Position numbers and translations under genes: made by a program. This document shows positions 22,195 to 34,780 of a stretch of DNA of 64,000 nucleotides, in pieces. The notes beneath the pieces are model-generated. The model was given only the letters and a program-made list of their open reading frames with translations. It was not told the origin of the DNA and did not search any database. This DNA is from Pelobates cultripes. Lineage: Eukaryota; Chordata; Amphibia; Anura; Pelobatidae. The stretch is from positions 267,657,748-267,721,747 of the forward strand of contig OW240916.1 of the NCBI GenBank assembly GCA_933207985.1. Direction: 5' to 3'. Numbering within the stretch: position 1 is the first letter of the stretch; the number at the start of each line of letters is the position of its first letter.

Positions 22195-22775
22195 TTAAAG
22201 GGACACTCCAGTGCCAGGAAAACAATCCATTTTCCTGGCACTGCAAGTCCCCTCTCCCTCCCACCCCCCATCCCAAGTTGCTGAAGGGGTTAAAACCCCT
22301 TCAGTGATTTACCTGTATCTAGCGCCGATGTCCCTCGGCGCTGGTTCATGGTCCTCCCACGCTTCTCTCCCGCCGACATCATCCGGTGGGGGAGACCTAT
22401 TGCGCATGCGTGGCAGTGGTGGGGGAGACCTAATGCACATGTGCGGCAATGCATGCGCATTAGACCTCCCCATAGGAAAGCATTGAAAGATGCTTTTAAT
22501 GCTTTCCTATGGGGATTTCAGCGACGCTGGAAGTCCTCACATAGTGTGAGGACGTCCAGTGACGCTATAGCACAAATCTGTGCTATAAACCAGGAAGTGC
22601 CCTCTAGTGGCTGTCTACTAGACAGCCACTAGAGGAGGAGTTAACCCTGCAAGGTAAATATTGCAGTTTATGAAAACTGCAATATTTACAGTTGCAGGGT
22701 TAAGGGTAGTGGGAGTTGGCACCCAGGCCACTCCAATGGGCAGAAGTGGTCTGGGTGTCTGGAGTGTCCCTTTAA
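22195..22775 (+). mobile_element. TTAA miniature transposon with CTCF-like motif
   Basis: The start is TTAAAGGGACACTCCAGTGCC and the end is TCTGGAGTGTCCCTTTAA. The inner palindromes are well preserved (GGAAAGCATTGAAAGATGC with GCTTTTAATGCTTTCC; AATATTGCAGTTT with AAACTGCAATATT). At 22599-22610 GCCCTCTAGTGG, with the inverse CCACTAGAGG at 22626, matches the core of the vertebrate CTCF consensus. The open frames 22211-22486 and 22348-22632 come from the GC-rich palindrome. Confidence 0.85.
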
Positions 22776-23304
22776 ACCAATTAAAACAAGTGAGCAGTTC
22801 AGGACATATCTGCTTCTCTCCATTACATTGCCGCACCAAACCTGTGTTTTGAATTGAACATTTCTAATCTCACTCTCCCTTGGCTTTTTATCCTACTCAT
22901 CTCCAAGCATTTATCCTATCTCAAAATATGGATTTTCTCTCTTCCTCCTCTCCAGTCTCCACCATCAAGCCTTACTAATAATTCCTAGTGAAATTATCTT
23001 GTATTTTCTACTCGTTAGAAATAGCACTGTTTATAAAGATGGATATCATTACAGAGCTGGTTACAACAAATTAACCGTCTCCTATAATGTGGGGGATATA
23101 GCCTTGTACCTAGTGCAGTAGGTTTAGGGATATATAGGTTCAGGGGTCTTAGGGCTAGAGGTGTAAAGGGTTAGGGGTCTTAATCCTCTCTAACCTTAAG
23201 TCCTCCTTTAAATCCACCCCATAACCCAAAGTACATTTAACATTAAAGATCCCCTTTCCTCAAATCTATTGCTAACCTCCCCTGCCTCTGCCCACTTTGT
23301 CAAA
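22776..23304. other. Gene-free stretch
   Basis: No gene or element recognised. A short reiterated (TTAGGG)-like wording (TTTAGGGATATATAGGTTC, CTTAGGGCTAG, GGTTAGGGGTCTTA) at 23120-23185 is too irregular to call a telomeric array. Confidence 0.3.
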
Positions 23305-23772
23305 GGCAAACAATGTTGTTTTCCTGGCACTATAGTTCCCTATAGTGCCCTCTCCCCATGGTGCCCAATGGGTTAAAAACCCCATCTGTCACTTACCTCA
23401 GACCAGCACCGATGTCCCTCGGTGCTGGCTCGGGTTCAGCTCCACTTGCTTCGCCTTCATTAGGATTTCCCCATAAGAATTGCATTAGGATTTCCCCATA
23501 TACAATGCTTTCCTATGGAGATTCGGATGACCCTCGATGTCCTCATGCACAGCGTGAGGACGTCCAGCATCAGTCAGGTGACCAAAAGTCACCTAATGAC
23601 CAAGAAGTCCCTCTAGTGGCTGTCTGGTAGACAGTCCCTAGAGGGGAAGTTGATACATAAAGGTTAATTAAATACTGCAATAATTACTTTTGCTAGGTTA
23701 AGGAACCTGGGGTTATGCACACAGACCACCTCAATGAACTGGAGTGGTCTGGGTGCCTATAGTGTCCTTTTA
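23305..23772 (+). mobile_element. TTAA miniature transposon, left end lost
   Basis: The element opens inside the left arm (GTTTTCCTGGCACTATAG) without the terminal TTAA. It continues with the CGATGTCCCTCGGTGCTGG core and GTCCCTCTAGTGGCTGTC, and ends GCCTATAGTGTCCTTTTA near 23772, with the terminal TTAA mutated. Confidence 0.7.
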
Positions 23773-25055
23773 CTATTGCAGTAATTCCACCATGCAGCAG
23801 CAACATTTTGGCATTTCTATAATACAGTCGGCATATAAAATGCTCCATTTCAATTGTGACCTTTTAAATGTATTTGAAAATGTCAAAGTGGGTTACAGCA
23901 ATGGGTACATGATGATTTTTCCCCTTGTAATATATTCACCTATATATAATGGGTATTTCTTTATGACGATCCGGCTGAACACACATACAGTGTGTATGTG
24001 CAGAAAAGGTTTGGTTACCAAATAGCTGTGTGAAATTTGTCTAAACACTCGAAGTGAAATGTCACATTTGCCTTTTTTCTGTAAATACATACTTCTGTAC
24101 GGTATGAATTAATGTGAATTAATAGGCTGTCTTAAAATTTTCTTCCATGTAAGCAAAACGTGTGATTTTGTTGTATAATTGTGTCAATATTTGTTTACCT
24201 CGATTTTATTTTTCAGTTGCCCATACACACATTGTAACAAAATGAGTATTTTTGAATCATTATTTATGCAGGAATCAGGATATTGGAGTATTGAATGGAT
24301 GCTTAAAATGCCCCTATTATGCCTTTCACAGTAAGTTGATACTTTTAATTTAGATATTTTAGACCATGCTGTGCTGTTTGTATTAATTATTTAGTTTGTT
24401 TCTTAATGACTATAAATATTTGTTTTAATACAATAGGTTATATATGTATTCAAAATACACATATACTTTTTTAAAATCAATAATCATCTTACTTTTTCAC
24501 ATTGCTGTCAGTTTAGCACAGATTTTAGACTGATAACATCTAAAGTCATTGGCAGTCATTGTTCATCCTTTCAGTAATAAATCAAATCAACTGGTGAATC
24601 ATATGTGTTTTTTATGGAAAAGTCTGTCATTTTAAATTGCTGTATAAAATGTAACAGACCTTTGTCACACCCTTTAGACAATGAGGATATTATGTAATAG
24701 TTTCCATTGTTGATTGCACGAAGTGTAACTAACTCATTCATCCACATATGCGTAGGTTATTACTCTGTTATACAGATAATTAAGTTTAAAAAAAAAAAGT
24801 ATAGTCATTAAATTCGACCTTTATAATTACGCATCCTTACTTATGGATCTAAATGATACCCTAAGAGGAATTCAGAAAAAAAGACTTTCTTAGACTTTTT
24901 TGTCTGGCCCACTTAGCTAATTTAGAAAAAAAATCCCCATGTTTTTTCTTCTGCTTTTAAAGAGAGTGGTACAAATAGGGTTACTCACTCCGGGCACTCA
25001 TATCACTATAACCACTACAGCAGACTGCAGTGATTATGGTGTGTGGACTTTTCCT
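23773..25055. other. Gene-free AT-rich stretch
   Basis: No supported gene or clear element. The sequence just before 25056 (ATAACCACTACAGCAGACTGCAG) looks like a fragment of the 'CACTATAACC' subfamily of TTAA elements seen at 37532. Confidence 0.3.
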
Positions 25056-25135
25056 TTAACCCCTTAAGGACCAAACTTCTGGAATAAAAGGGAATCATGA
25101 CATGTCACACATGTCATGTGTCCTTAAAGGGTTAA
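25056..25135. mobile_element. 80-bp complete TTAA micro-element
   Basis: It begins TTAACCCCTTAAGGACCAAA and ends CCTTAAAGGGTTAA, with TTAA at each end and a central ACATGTCACACATGTCATGTG fold. The same sequence in reverse occurs at 49898-49952. It is small enough to be a solo pair of transposon ends. Confidence 0.75.
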
Positions 25136-26966
25136 AAATGGATGATAAATCCACGGTGGATTGTGTCTCTAGACTATTGAAAATGAAATACAGGTTCTAT
25201 TTTCTAAACCATGGAAAATAAATCATTGACAATTATTGCGGAAAATATTTGGCCAACCCTGATAAAATAGAATTCAGAAGATACTTTTATTTTGGACATT
25301 TTCTAGTTCGTTTGCTACTGCTCACAATTCACCTTTAGTAAAAGCTTTACTCACGGTGGTCACAATGGTTTTTTTTTCGCTGCAACAAACCTGTGAAGAT
25401 ATGTTTGCAATTTCATCATCAATTTGACTGTTTTATTTCAAAGCTTTTATTCTTTTTTCCTAGACCAACAAATCACAAGAACAAGTTGCAGGAGAATCAG
25501 CACTTTCAAATCAATAGAAATATAATATACAGTTAGCGCCGTTTGCTTTTCTGTGAGAAAATTGCAGCAGTCATAACAACTACAGTCATGGTGTTAACTG
25601 CCCTTCGTGACACAATGAAATGACTAATTGCAACCTGTTTTTATCTGTCTTTCAATAACAACATAGCTTGAGAGAATTATAACCTCAGGTGTTTAATCAT
25701 TATATTAATATATTATACGGATTGATTTAGAAACTGTGTGTCAATCCTACATTTAATACAGGCTCAAAACTGTGTTGGTTGGTATTTGGACCTTCACAAC
25801 AGAACAAAATACTTACCCATTATATCTATTCTCTTATAGTCTTGAGAGACTTTTAGCCAAAACATTGTTTGATTGTCATCTGTGTCCATTACCAAGTGTA
25901 CAGTATGATGTATGATCTGTGTGCTATTATTTATGTGTATATATTTTGTCATATCTCACTTTGCATACTTTGAAAACACTCTGTGCAGGTTTGTGTTTGT
26001 ACACAAAACAGACTGTGCAGGGTGACAAAATATGGTTCAGCCAAACCATTTTTCCTGAAAACAGAACATTTTTCCGGGTGCCCAAATTTTGGCAATATGT
26101 TGGTGTGGCTTGGCAAAATTTCGGTACCACAAGCTTGATTCGAAAAACAAATCAGATGACCCACAAAGGCATAAAAATAGACTTACTTGTGTACTGCAAA
26201 TTATTATCGTTATTATTATTCATCAAGTGCCAACATATTCCGCAGCGCTGTACAATGGGATATATAAATAAAATATTTTGTATGTATTTTGCAATGCACT
26301 GACAGGAGCATTCCCTCATCATTTGGTTCACAGATCAAGGGGGGGGGGAGGAGGGTCAACAGAGAAAAAAAGAGGAGAATAAGTAAAAAAAAAAACAACT
26401 ATATTTATATATTGATATATTATATATTTATTAAATATAATATATAAATGTAGATAATTTCACTGCTCCCATTTTTTCTTGACCTGTGAATAAAATCAAC
26501 ACTAAGTTACAGTCCTCAACCATCCTTTTCCCCATCAATCATCTCTTTTTGGCATCACATAGGTCATTCAGAATCACAAAACGGAATGAATATATTTGCC
26601 CGTTGCTTGGCTTGTTGTGGCTCAGAGTTCAGGAATATGACAGATCACACGATCAGCCCAAATTCATATAAATTGCAGTTAGCACCAAAACTAATCTCCA
26701 GATCTAGTCAATAACCTGTATAGACAACGGGAAAAGCGTGCATCTGTATCCTAACAAATTGCAGAGCCACCATACTGTTACAAATTGCAAAGCCACGGTA
26801 CTGTTACAATTGTAGAGCCACCATGCTACAAAGTAAGCTTAGGAAGCAGAACTGCGGCTAGGATCTCCTGTTTAAGTGCTGCATGCAGAATGCTGGATTC
26901 TCCATTTACAGTGAGTTGACAAATGATATGCAAAAATGTATCTGAAATTTTTTTTTCCCCCTCTCC
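25136..26966. other. Gene-free AT-rich stretch with one ATT-family head
   Basis: No gene supported. At 26205-26275 there is a head of the ATT-headed repeat (TTATTATTATTCATCAAGTG, ATTCCGCAGCGCTGTACAATG). A triplicated phrase, AATTG(C/T)A(A/G)AGCCAC(C/G)(A/G)T, occurs at about 26757-26825. Open frames 25919-26302 and 25949-26164 show no known domain. Confidence 0.3.
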
Positions 26967-27429
26967 TTAAAGGGACACTGTAGGCACTGTAACTGCTTCA
27001 TCTTATTGAAGTGGCCAGTGTTCCAAGTTCTCTAGCACCAACTTTCCATTCAGCAGTAAACAATTTTTAATGAATTAAATTTGACGTGAGTACCCAGCAA
27101 CACATCTACTCAGTGCTGCTTGTGTTAATGTGGAAGTATTGCCCAAGTGGCAATGGTTTGATGTAATAGGCTGAGAGAGTCAGCTGACCTCTTTCAGCCT
27201 ATCACAGCACCCATTGCTGGTATGACTTGGTATGGCTAGTCGGAAGTATGTAATCTTTGCCATAGCCATACTTTCACTGGTGGCTGGCTTGCAGATAATC
27301 ACGGACCCTCATTCAGTATTAAATTACTTGAAAATGGCCTAACATTGTATGGAGAGAGCCAGAAGACTCCAGGCACTATAACCAATTAATTAAGATGGAA
27401 TGGTTGTAATTCCTACAGTGTCCCTTTAA
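26967..27429 (+). mobile_element. TTAA miniature transposon, subfamily lacking the GC core
   Basis: The ends are TTAAAGGGACACTGTAGGCAC and CCTACAGTGTCCCTTTAA, an exact inverted pair over about 17 bases. The inner part carries GAGAGAGTCAGCTGACCTCTTTCAGCC-like palindromes instead of the CpG-rich core of the 2295 type. Confidence 0.85.
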
Positions 27430-28131
27430 TTTTACATGTCTCTTGTCAAGCCACCACATCTTCCTATGTATTATATATATATTGCAACATCATATTTTAC
27501 AGCACTGTAGTGGACAATGTTTAAAGAAACTATAACAACTAAATAATAGACAAATGAAAATAAAGAGAAACAAAATATAAACAGTTTTGTGCTAAATCAA
27601 GTTTATAATCTCTATAAATTTCCTCCCACTCAATGGATACTATGGACATGTATAAATAATACTTTGAAGAAAATTACTCCTCTAATGAATAGGTCTCTTA
27701 ATTAATCTTAATTGGTTAGGTAGATTTTAGATTAAATAACAATGCTAAGCCTTATTCAGCAAACAATAGATTTAACATATCAGAAGATTCTGTCGCCTCT
27801 GGGGTATCCTTTTTTTGATGGAAGTGCATGCATTTAGCTGGTATTTGAAAGGGGAGGTGGATAATAGTGTTGTTTAGTCCCAAACATGGGAAAATGAAGA
27901 TGCTGTGATGCTAGTGAGTTTAGAGTTTTTACACCCATCCCCTCTGTCCTCTGGGAATAGGGTGTGAAGATACGGATATGTTGAAAAGGTGTCAGGATGC
28001 GGTAAGGAACAGAATTTTAAACAGATAAAAACACAGATTGCTACCATGACAGAAGGAAGGAAATCTCTAACACTGTTCCAAAATGTAAAATGCTTGATAA
28101 TTCTTTATAAAGTACTGCAACTGTGACAACA

Positions 28132-28158
28132 GGATAGATAGATAGATAGATAGATAGA
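28132..28158. repeat. (GATA)n microsatellite
   Basis: About six to seven GATA units. Confidence 0.95.
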
Positions 28159-28289
28159 ATATTCTTAGGTTTATTAAATAAACAGTGAGTTATAATAACC
28201 CAAGAACTTACTTATGAAACGTATGAAAATATATCCAGATTTATCTCTGCACAATTTATTATTTTCCAAATATTTGATACTACGCTTTA

Positions 28290-28517
28290 CTTACTTTTGT
28301 AATCTGGGTTAGAAGGGGAGGGCTTGTAAAGGCAGCAGACAATGGTTCTGTAGGTTTTGCAAGATTTCTTTAAATATACCTGCAATGAAAAAAATACACA
28401 ATTAAACACATGCATTTTTTGGGGGGGGTATACCTACTAAGGAGTGATTTGTATCTTTTATTTTTTATTTTTTTTATTTTTTTTGTCTTTCTGCAGTGGA
28501 GTGCCCCTTTAAGGATT
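28290..28517 (-). mobile_element. Fragment of a TTAA element, reverse orientation
   Basis: On the minus strand this matches the left half of the element at 30895-31356: GGGGCACTCCA near 28505, the AT-rich spacer, ATGCATGTGTTTAATT, then TCTTGCAAAACCT and TCCCCTTCTAACCCAGATTAC. The other half is missing. Confidence 0.6.
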
Positions 28518-29785
28518 AAGAGAGGACGATTAGAAGTTGGATGTCAGAATGAGGGTTCACATGAGATAATGATACTTTGCTGAATGTGTAACTGATATGC
28601 TGAACACCCTACTACTAGAATCAGTAACAGTTCTTAAATAAGGCATTTTTTCTAACATTTGGGGGTATTGTTGAATTTTTTGCGTCTCAGCTCCTTAACT
28701 GTAAGTGATATTGATTTGTGCAGCTTGTTTGCTTTTATAATGATTCATACTAAGCTTGGCTGGTGTACATTTTGGTGTTTTCTTTTTTGTTATGATTCAA
28801 TACAAGTCAATTTTTGTACTTATTTTGTTGTGCAGCTCTACATTATTTCGAGTGGAAACTGAAATGAAATGTCTCTATAACATGGGATAAAGGCAGCACG
28901 GATTTATAAACTAAGCAGGGAAATTGCAGCTCTCAGTGTGTTAGTATTTATCTTAACTTCTAAAGAATTCCATAGGAGAGCATGTGATTAATATGAAAAA
29001 GATGTGCTTTTTTCAGCAAGCCATCCAAGGTACCTTTGACCTGCTTGCTCTTTAAATTGCCTCTAGTCACTCTTAACCCCTTAAAGTAACTAATTCAGTG
29101 CCAGCTGTTTTGCATTCATTTCTTACACATGACAGTCAGGTAGATATGGTTCTCAACTGAGATTTCCAAAAATCAATTTCTCAAAAATTCTCACCCGTTC
29201 TCCTGCAGGCAATGTGATCTTTGTGCGTAACAGCTGTATGAATTGTGCTGTGATATTTCTAGTCAGATTTTGACAAAAACTCAAATTAGTAGAGTGAATA
29301 CCAATAGTCACTTTTTCATAAATGCACACATTCTAGTTTATTGCCTATACTCTGAAAGTCAAACAACAAATACAAACCCAAATTGCCTTCTGGGTAATGT
29401 CTAAACACAATTCAGAGGCCAGTCCCACTATTTCCCTGAATATGCTCATTCAGTTCAGAAAAATTTAGTGTCTGTTTAAGAAAAATAAAATAAAATGAAA
29501 GCAAACAAGGACACACACGAGCTGGCTCTTGGAAATTTAGCAAACACTGAATATTTACCCTATTGCACAAAATTAACTGAACTAACCATGTTGGAGGAGC
29601 ATGAAGACATTACTGTTTATATGCTAAATGCTAAGCCTGCCTGAAACTCCCCACACCCTGATATACCTCACACAGCTGTTACAATGGAGTGGAAAAATCT
29701 CATCTGCCCTCATCAGTACCAGACTGACATCTCAAATGCTTAAAGCCATAGATATCTCAAATACCATCATGACAGTCATCGTCCA
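28518..29785. other. Gene-free stretch
   Basis: No gene or element recognised. The short open frame at 29628-29885 runs into the repeat that follows. Confidence 0.3.
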
Positions 29786-29793
29786 AGGCCAGG

Positions 29794-30006
29794 GCTGGAT
29801 TAAGAGCCCATTGGGCCTGGTGCTGACAATTATGATGGGCCTAATTATAGAATTTTATCGACAGAAAACACTAAAACAGTTATAGTGTCATGGATCTGGT
29901 GGAGGTGGTGTTGTAGGGAAACTCACAGGAGATGTCAGTGGACCTATTCCATAAGCATGGGCCTGGAGCTGGAGCTCCATCAGCCCATATGTTAAGCCGG
30001 CCCTGT
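29794..30006 (+). mobile_element. Short hAT-type element (about 213 bp)
   Basis: The left end CAGGGCTGGATTAAG and the right end TTAAGCCGGCCCTG form an inverted pair with few mismatches. The flanking 8-mers TCCAAGGC and TCCCTGGC agree at six of eight places, consistent with a decayed 8-bp target duplication. GCCCATTGGGCC near the left and CATCAGCCCATATG near the right extend the palindromic ends. No coding capacity. Confidence 0.7.
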
Positions 30007-30894
30007 CCCTGGCAAGTAAAATAAAAATACATATAAAACATTTTTTCCTAAAGCTAAACCATAATCCCACAAAATAAACAAAAAACTATCCTCTTAAAAC
30101 CAAATAAGTTAATAGTCAAAATATTTTTTCATTATAAATTCAACCAGTTCTCTACATAAGTAATTATCCTGGTACAGAATCCACCTTATGGCCCTAAGTC
30201 CACATCTTGCCCAATAGTGGAATAAAATGAAATGACATCATTGGTCACAAATGCCATTCCATACTTTCAGTGATCCTTGTCTAGCAGCTGGTATTACCAG
30301 TGGAGTCCATCACATTATCATTCAAGTTATTTTTGTCAGAGAGTACTTTAAACCTATTTGCAGTGGGGAAAAAAGGCCTTTCAGAATGACAATCCTTAGT
30401 CTGTTTTAGGAATGATTTTATAGACAATGTTTTTGGACTGGTGTATTTTTTTTTAATTCTCTGTATTTATAATTATTAGAAGGTTTTCCCATAAACTTCA
30501 CAAAGGAAGTCAATGGTTTAGCCAGCCATTATTCATTTCTGTAATCATTCTCCCTTCTGTATTTCTATCAGTTTAATCTTAAATGTTCCTGCTTTATGTT
30601 CTTACGGTTTTCATTTTCTTACAGTTTGATCGGCCAGAAATGTTTTCTTTTTGACTCTGTCATATACTTATTTTGGATTTTATCCATAAGTTCCATACTG
30701 TCCTACTACTAAATAAATGTGGCTTATTTTTTTTATTTTTTTTGACTGGTGGTTTCCACATCCAGATCATTTAGATTGGTTCTTCTTTTAAATATATTAT
30801 AACTAACAAAAAAAAAAAAAATATCAAAAAGTTTAAACCATTTCAAATTGAACTCTGTATCATTATTTCTCCACTGTGGGAGTAAAAAACAATC

Positions 30895-31356
30895 TTAAAG
30901 GGATACTCCATTGCCCAACTAAAAAATAAATTGGCATCACTCATACCCTCAATAAAAACATGCATACTTTTAATTATGCATTTTTTTCATTGGGGGTATA
31001 TCTGAAAACAGCTAGCAAAAGATGCAGATCTCTTGTTTGCAGCCTTTGCAAGCTCCTCCCTTCTAACCCACCCAGACTTTCTGTGACTGTCCAATCACAT
31101 ACTCTCCAATGCAGGTCAATGAGAAGTTTTAACAAGGCAGATGCTCTGGGTAATTGCCTGCCTCTTGGGTTTAGCTCCATTGAGCTAAACAACCAGGAAG
31201 TAACAGGACTGGTTGTCTGACTGCCAGTGAGTTGTAACCAGGTTCATACATTTCTATTGTAATCTGCACTTTTTTGTATAATTAAAAAAGGGGATTCACT
31301 CTTCACTCTTCACACATATCTTGCGCAAGCTATGGGGGTCTGGAGTGTCCCTTTAA
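30895..31356 (+). mobile_element. TTAA miniature transposon, AT-rich subfamily
   Basis: The ends are TTAAAGGGATACTCCATTGCC and GGTCTGGAGTGTCCCTTTAA. The interior has AAACATGCAT...ATGCAT and the paired TGAGCTAAAC/GTTTAGCTCCA stem. Overlapping open frames on both strands (30960-31220 and 30974-31192) reflect a palindromic core, not genes. Confidence 0.8.
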
Positions 31357-32202
31357 TACTTTAGATATTATTTTATTTTTTCAGTATTTCTCTAAGGAGA
31401 ATATTTCAAATTTGACTTTCATTTTCTTTATTATTATTATATTTTTAATCAGCCGGAAGTATTTCCCTCAACATTTACATTAAATCAACATTACAGTAAT
31501 TTCCAAATGCAGCTCACTTGATAAAGGAAAAAAGAAAAGAAAGCAATATCTCATTCAAACGAAACTTCTAAAGAATTAAATTACTCGAAAAATATTACCT
31601 GTGTTTCTGTATAAACAATTCAAACTACAATAACCATCACATCAGCCACAAATCCATGTTTGTAAAAATATTGAGAAATTAGACAATCAAGATTCAAGAT
31701 GTCAGTGCCCAAAATATTTAATGTGCACATTACCTTTTAAGACCTTTAAATATCACCAATTATTATATGGAGATGTCTCTCAATATTATCTTTTAATATT
31801 TTAATTTTAAGTTTTTAATTTTAAGCTTTGGTAGGAATAACTCTTTTTATTTCCACAGGTAAGAAGCAAACTTTAGTAGTTCATCCCATTTTTATGGGTA
31901 AATGTACACCTATGTTTGAAGAACACATAAACACATGTACATATCATATTATTGTTTTTTTAATAAATAAAAATACACAGCCAGAAAAAAGGTGATTTAC
32001 CACCAAGTGGTTCTTCTGTCCTAGGGTCTGTATACTCTCTCTTGGAAGGATGACAATGAATGAAATTGCTATATTCATATGGCTATGCTGTTTCTGTGTC
32101 TGTGAAGCCTTCAATGGATTTCACCAATTCACACGCTTTCTCAAGATAGGGTAGCATTCCACAGTACTTTTTATGTTTAAGCTCTGTTGTTCATCCCGAT
32201 TC
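31357..32202. other. Gene-free AT-rich stretch
   Basis: No gene or recognisable element seen. Confidence 0.3.
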
Positions 32203-32694
32203 TTAAAGGACCACTATAGGCGCCCAGACCACTTCAGCTTAATGAAGGGGTCTGGGTGCCAGGTCCATCTACGTTTAACCCTTTTTTCTATAAACATAGC
32301 AGTTTCAGAGAAACTGCTATGTTTATGTTAGGGTTAATCCAGCCTCTAGTGGCTGTCTCATTGACAGCCGCCAAAGGGCTTCCGCGTTTCTCACTGTGAA
32401 AATCACAGTGAGAAGATGCCGGCGTCCATAGGCAAGCATTGTGAATGCTTTCCTATGGACTGGCTGAATGCGCTCGCGGCTCCTGTCGCACATGTGCATT
32501 CAGCCGAAGAGGAGGAGAAGAGGGAGGAGAGGAGGAGGAGAGCTCCCCGCCCGGCACTGGAGAAAGAGGTAAGTTTAACCACTTCCTCCCCCCAGAGCCC
32601 GACGGGAGGGGGTCCCTGAGGGTGGGGGCACCCTCAGGGCACTATAGTGCCAGGAAAACGAGTATATTTTCCTGGCACTATAGTGGTCCTTTAA
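32203..32694 (+). mobile_element. TTAA miniature transposon, well preserved
   Basis: The start is TTAAAGGACCACTATAGGCGC and the end is CACTATAGTGGTCCTTTAA. It has the palindromes AACATAGCAGTTTC/GAAACTGCTATGTT and GCACTATAGTGCCAGGAAAAC/GTTTTCC-like inverse, the CCTCTAGTGGCTGTC box at about 32343, and a CpG-rich core. It is in the opposite orientation to the copy at 2295 when the GAAACTGCTATG arm is compared. Confidence 0.85.
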
Positions 32695-34145
32695 AGTGAC
32701 TGCAGTCCCTATAAGTGTTATTGAAAAGATTCAGAACAATCAAACAAAGATAGGAGATGGATAATACTCGTAAGAGTCTAAATATCATCTGCTATCTAAA
32801 CAAATCAGGTCAAATAGGTCTAATGCTCGCCCACATTGGATGTTAAAAAAACTTTGGAATTAGTGAGTTCATTATACATCCTTTACACCTTGGAGAAGTT
32901 TGGGTTTAATGATTGATTATGGCTTCATACGCCAAACACTTAGAAAGATTTACTTTTTTTTTGGGGGGGGGAGGAGGTTCATACCAACTTTTCTATATCA
33001 CCACCAGTACTAGATACGGCTGCTATCTCTCCCCTTTATTAGTCATCCTAGTACTGAAATGACTATCAATAAACTATTTCCGTAGCCACATGCTTGGGCA
33101 GCAGTATTGGAGGAGGTGGAACCTCCTAAGCCTGATGATTGTCTTACTATTAGTTTCAAACCTTCTCATTACCTACATGATTATTCTATATTTCTACAGT
33201 TCCATCTCCTCGTGTAAATGTAATAAAACAAAAACATAAGCCTTACCCATAAGGATCCTGCAAGATGTTGTAGATGTATTACACACTAAATTCCTATGTG
33301 CTTTCCTATACTCTTATTATTTAGATCCACCATACATTTAAGGTTAGATAATGTCATAATCCATGTGTATGTTTATGTTTTTGCTCAGAAAGTGTAATAT
33401 TTGCTAAATATGTTGGTACATTTTCCTCCTTAACCCTCTTTTGATTTATAAATAAATGGATCTTGGACAAATCACGAGTCATCGTCGTTTATTACACTTA
33501 ATGTTCACATCTGAATGACTGTATTTCTCTTGATTCAACATTGTTTCTGATTACTCTCTGTGCTTTTCACCACTCCATCTTGCTTGTATTTCTATGGGCT
33601 TGGACCATCTCTCCTAGCCAGGAGGCTTACTGCATGAAGGTAGGTGTAGAGGAATTATCGGTATCACAAACACACAGTAATACATAGAATCAATAAAAAC
33701 AACATTGTTGTTATTGTTAGATTTCTAGTACTGTTATTTCTAATGTAATCATTCGTCCCAAATTTTGTAAACAACTCTTTATCACTCGTAATATGATATT
33801 CACATCATTCTCTAGTAGACTGAGTGCCAAAGTGTTTAATTTCACTGTATTACTGAGTTCTTGGATATTTCCCTAGAATAATTACGTATAATTTTATACC
33901 ATCAATAAACAGTGACTCTAAATACATCGTCAAATATGCACAATGTTTAGAAACGTACCTAGTCCAAGTACTCCAGAAGTTGTATGTAAGCCCTCCAAAC
34001 TCTACAAGTCTTCATATAGGTCAAGATACACGAAATGCATAGATGTTTGATATTGCTGCTTGTGCACTATATTGCATTCTTCTATGCGTTTTTTGCTGTT
34101 TTTAATTGAAACAATGTAAATACTTTTAAATCACCCCAAAGGGAT
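32695..34145. other. Gene-free AT-rich stretch
   Basis: No gene supported. A 22-bp segment at about 33618-33639 is bounded by CTCTCCTAG and GTAGGTG, but is too short to support as an exon alone. Confidence 0.3.
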
Positions 34146-34149
34146 AAAT

Positions 34150-34780
34150 AAATAAATTCCACAACACTGTTCAATAGGTGGACTAACAGACAAGAATTTG
34201 CAAGAGGTCTAGGTGGGCGCACAGGAACAGAGGGTGTTGAGGGCCCTCCTCAAAGAGCTTACATTCTAGAGGCAGTGGGATAAAGTGGGACAAGAGGTAA
34301 GAGAAGGATGTATTTCTTGTATCGAAAAAGTAGGTTACTAGAATAATGTACAGTAAAGGTTAGTTTATTGGATACACAGTTGCAGGAGAGGAGGTAGGGT
34401 GGGTTACCCAGGTGCGGGGAAGGTAAAATATTAACGGTATAATTGGTATGCTTTCCTAAAGAAGTCTATTCTTCATGATCTTTCAAAGGAACTGAGACTG
34501 GATGAGAGTCTAATGGTGCAGGCAAGGGAGTTCCACAGGAACAGCGCTGCCCTTGAAAATTCGTGAAGGCGTCAGAGACGAGTACAAACAGAGAATAGAT
34601 ACAGATCTTCGGCAGAGCGTAGAAGCCTGGATGGGAAATCCTTTGTGTTAGTGAGGATAGGTAGGCGGGAGCAGTGTTATGTAGAGACTGGGAAACTAGC
34701 ACCAGAATTTTAGCCTGAATCCCACTGATGTAAAGGTAGAGACCTAATGAGCAAGAGACGCGAAGGTCTGTCTTCATAAC
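34150..34780 (+). mobile_element. Diverged copy of the ATT-headed repeat body
   Basis: The phrases GAGGGCCCTCCTCAAAGAGCTTAC, CATTCTAGAGGCAGTGGGAT, TGCTTTCCTAAAGAAGTC and ATGAGAGTCTAATGGTGCAGGCA correspond to the body of the repeat at 14615-15272 in the same order. The open frame 34466-34777 on the minus strand lies within it and has no known domain. Confidence 0.6.

Noticed and set aside
23120..23190. TTAGGG-like words suggesting interstitial telomere repeat
   Set aside because: The words are irregularly spaced and not in tandem.
33618..33639. Possible 22-bp microexon between CTCTCCTAG and GTAGGTG
   Set aside because: It is too short to judge, without partner exons or frame evidence. Such pairs occur by chance in 64 kb.
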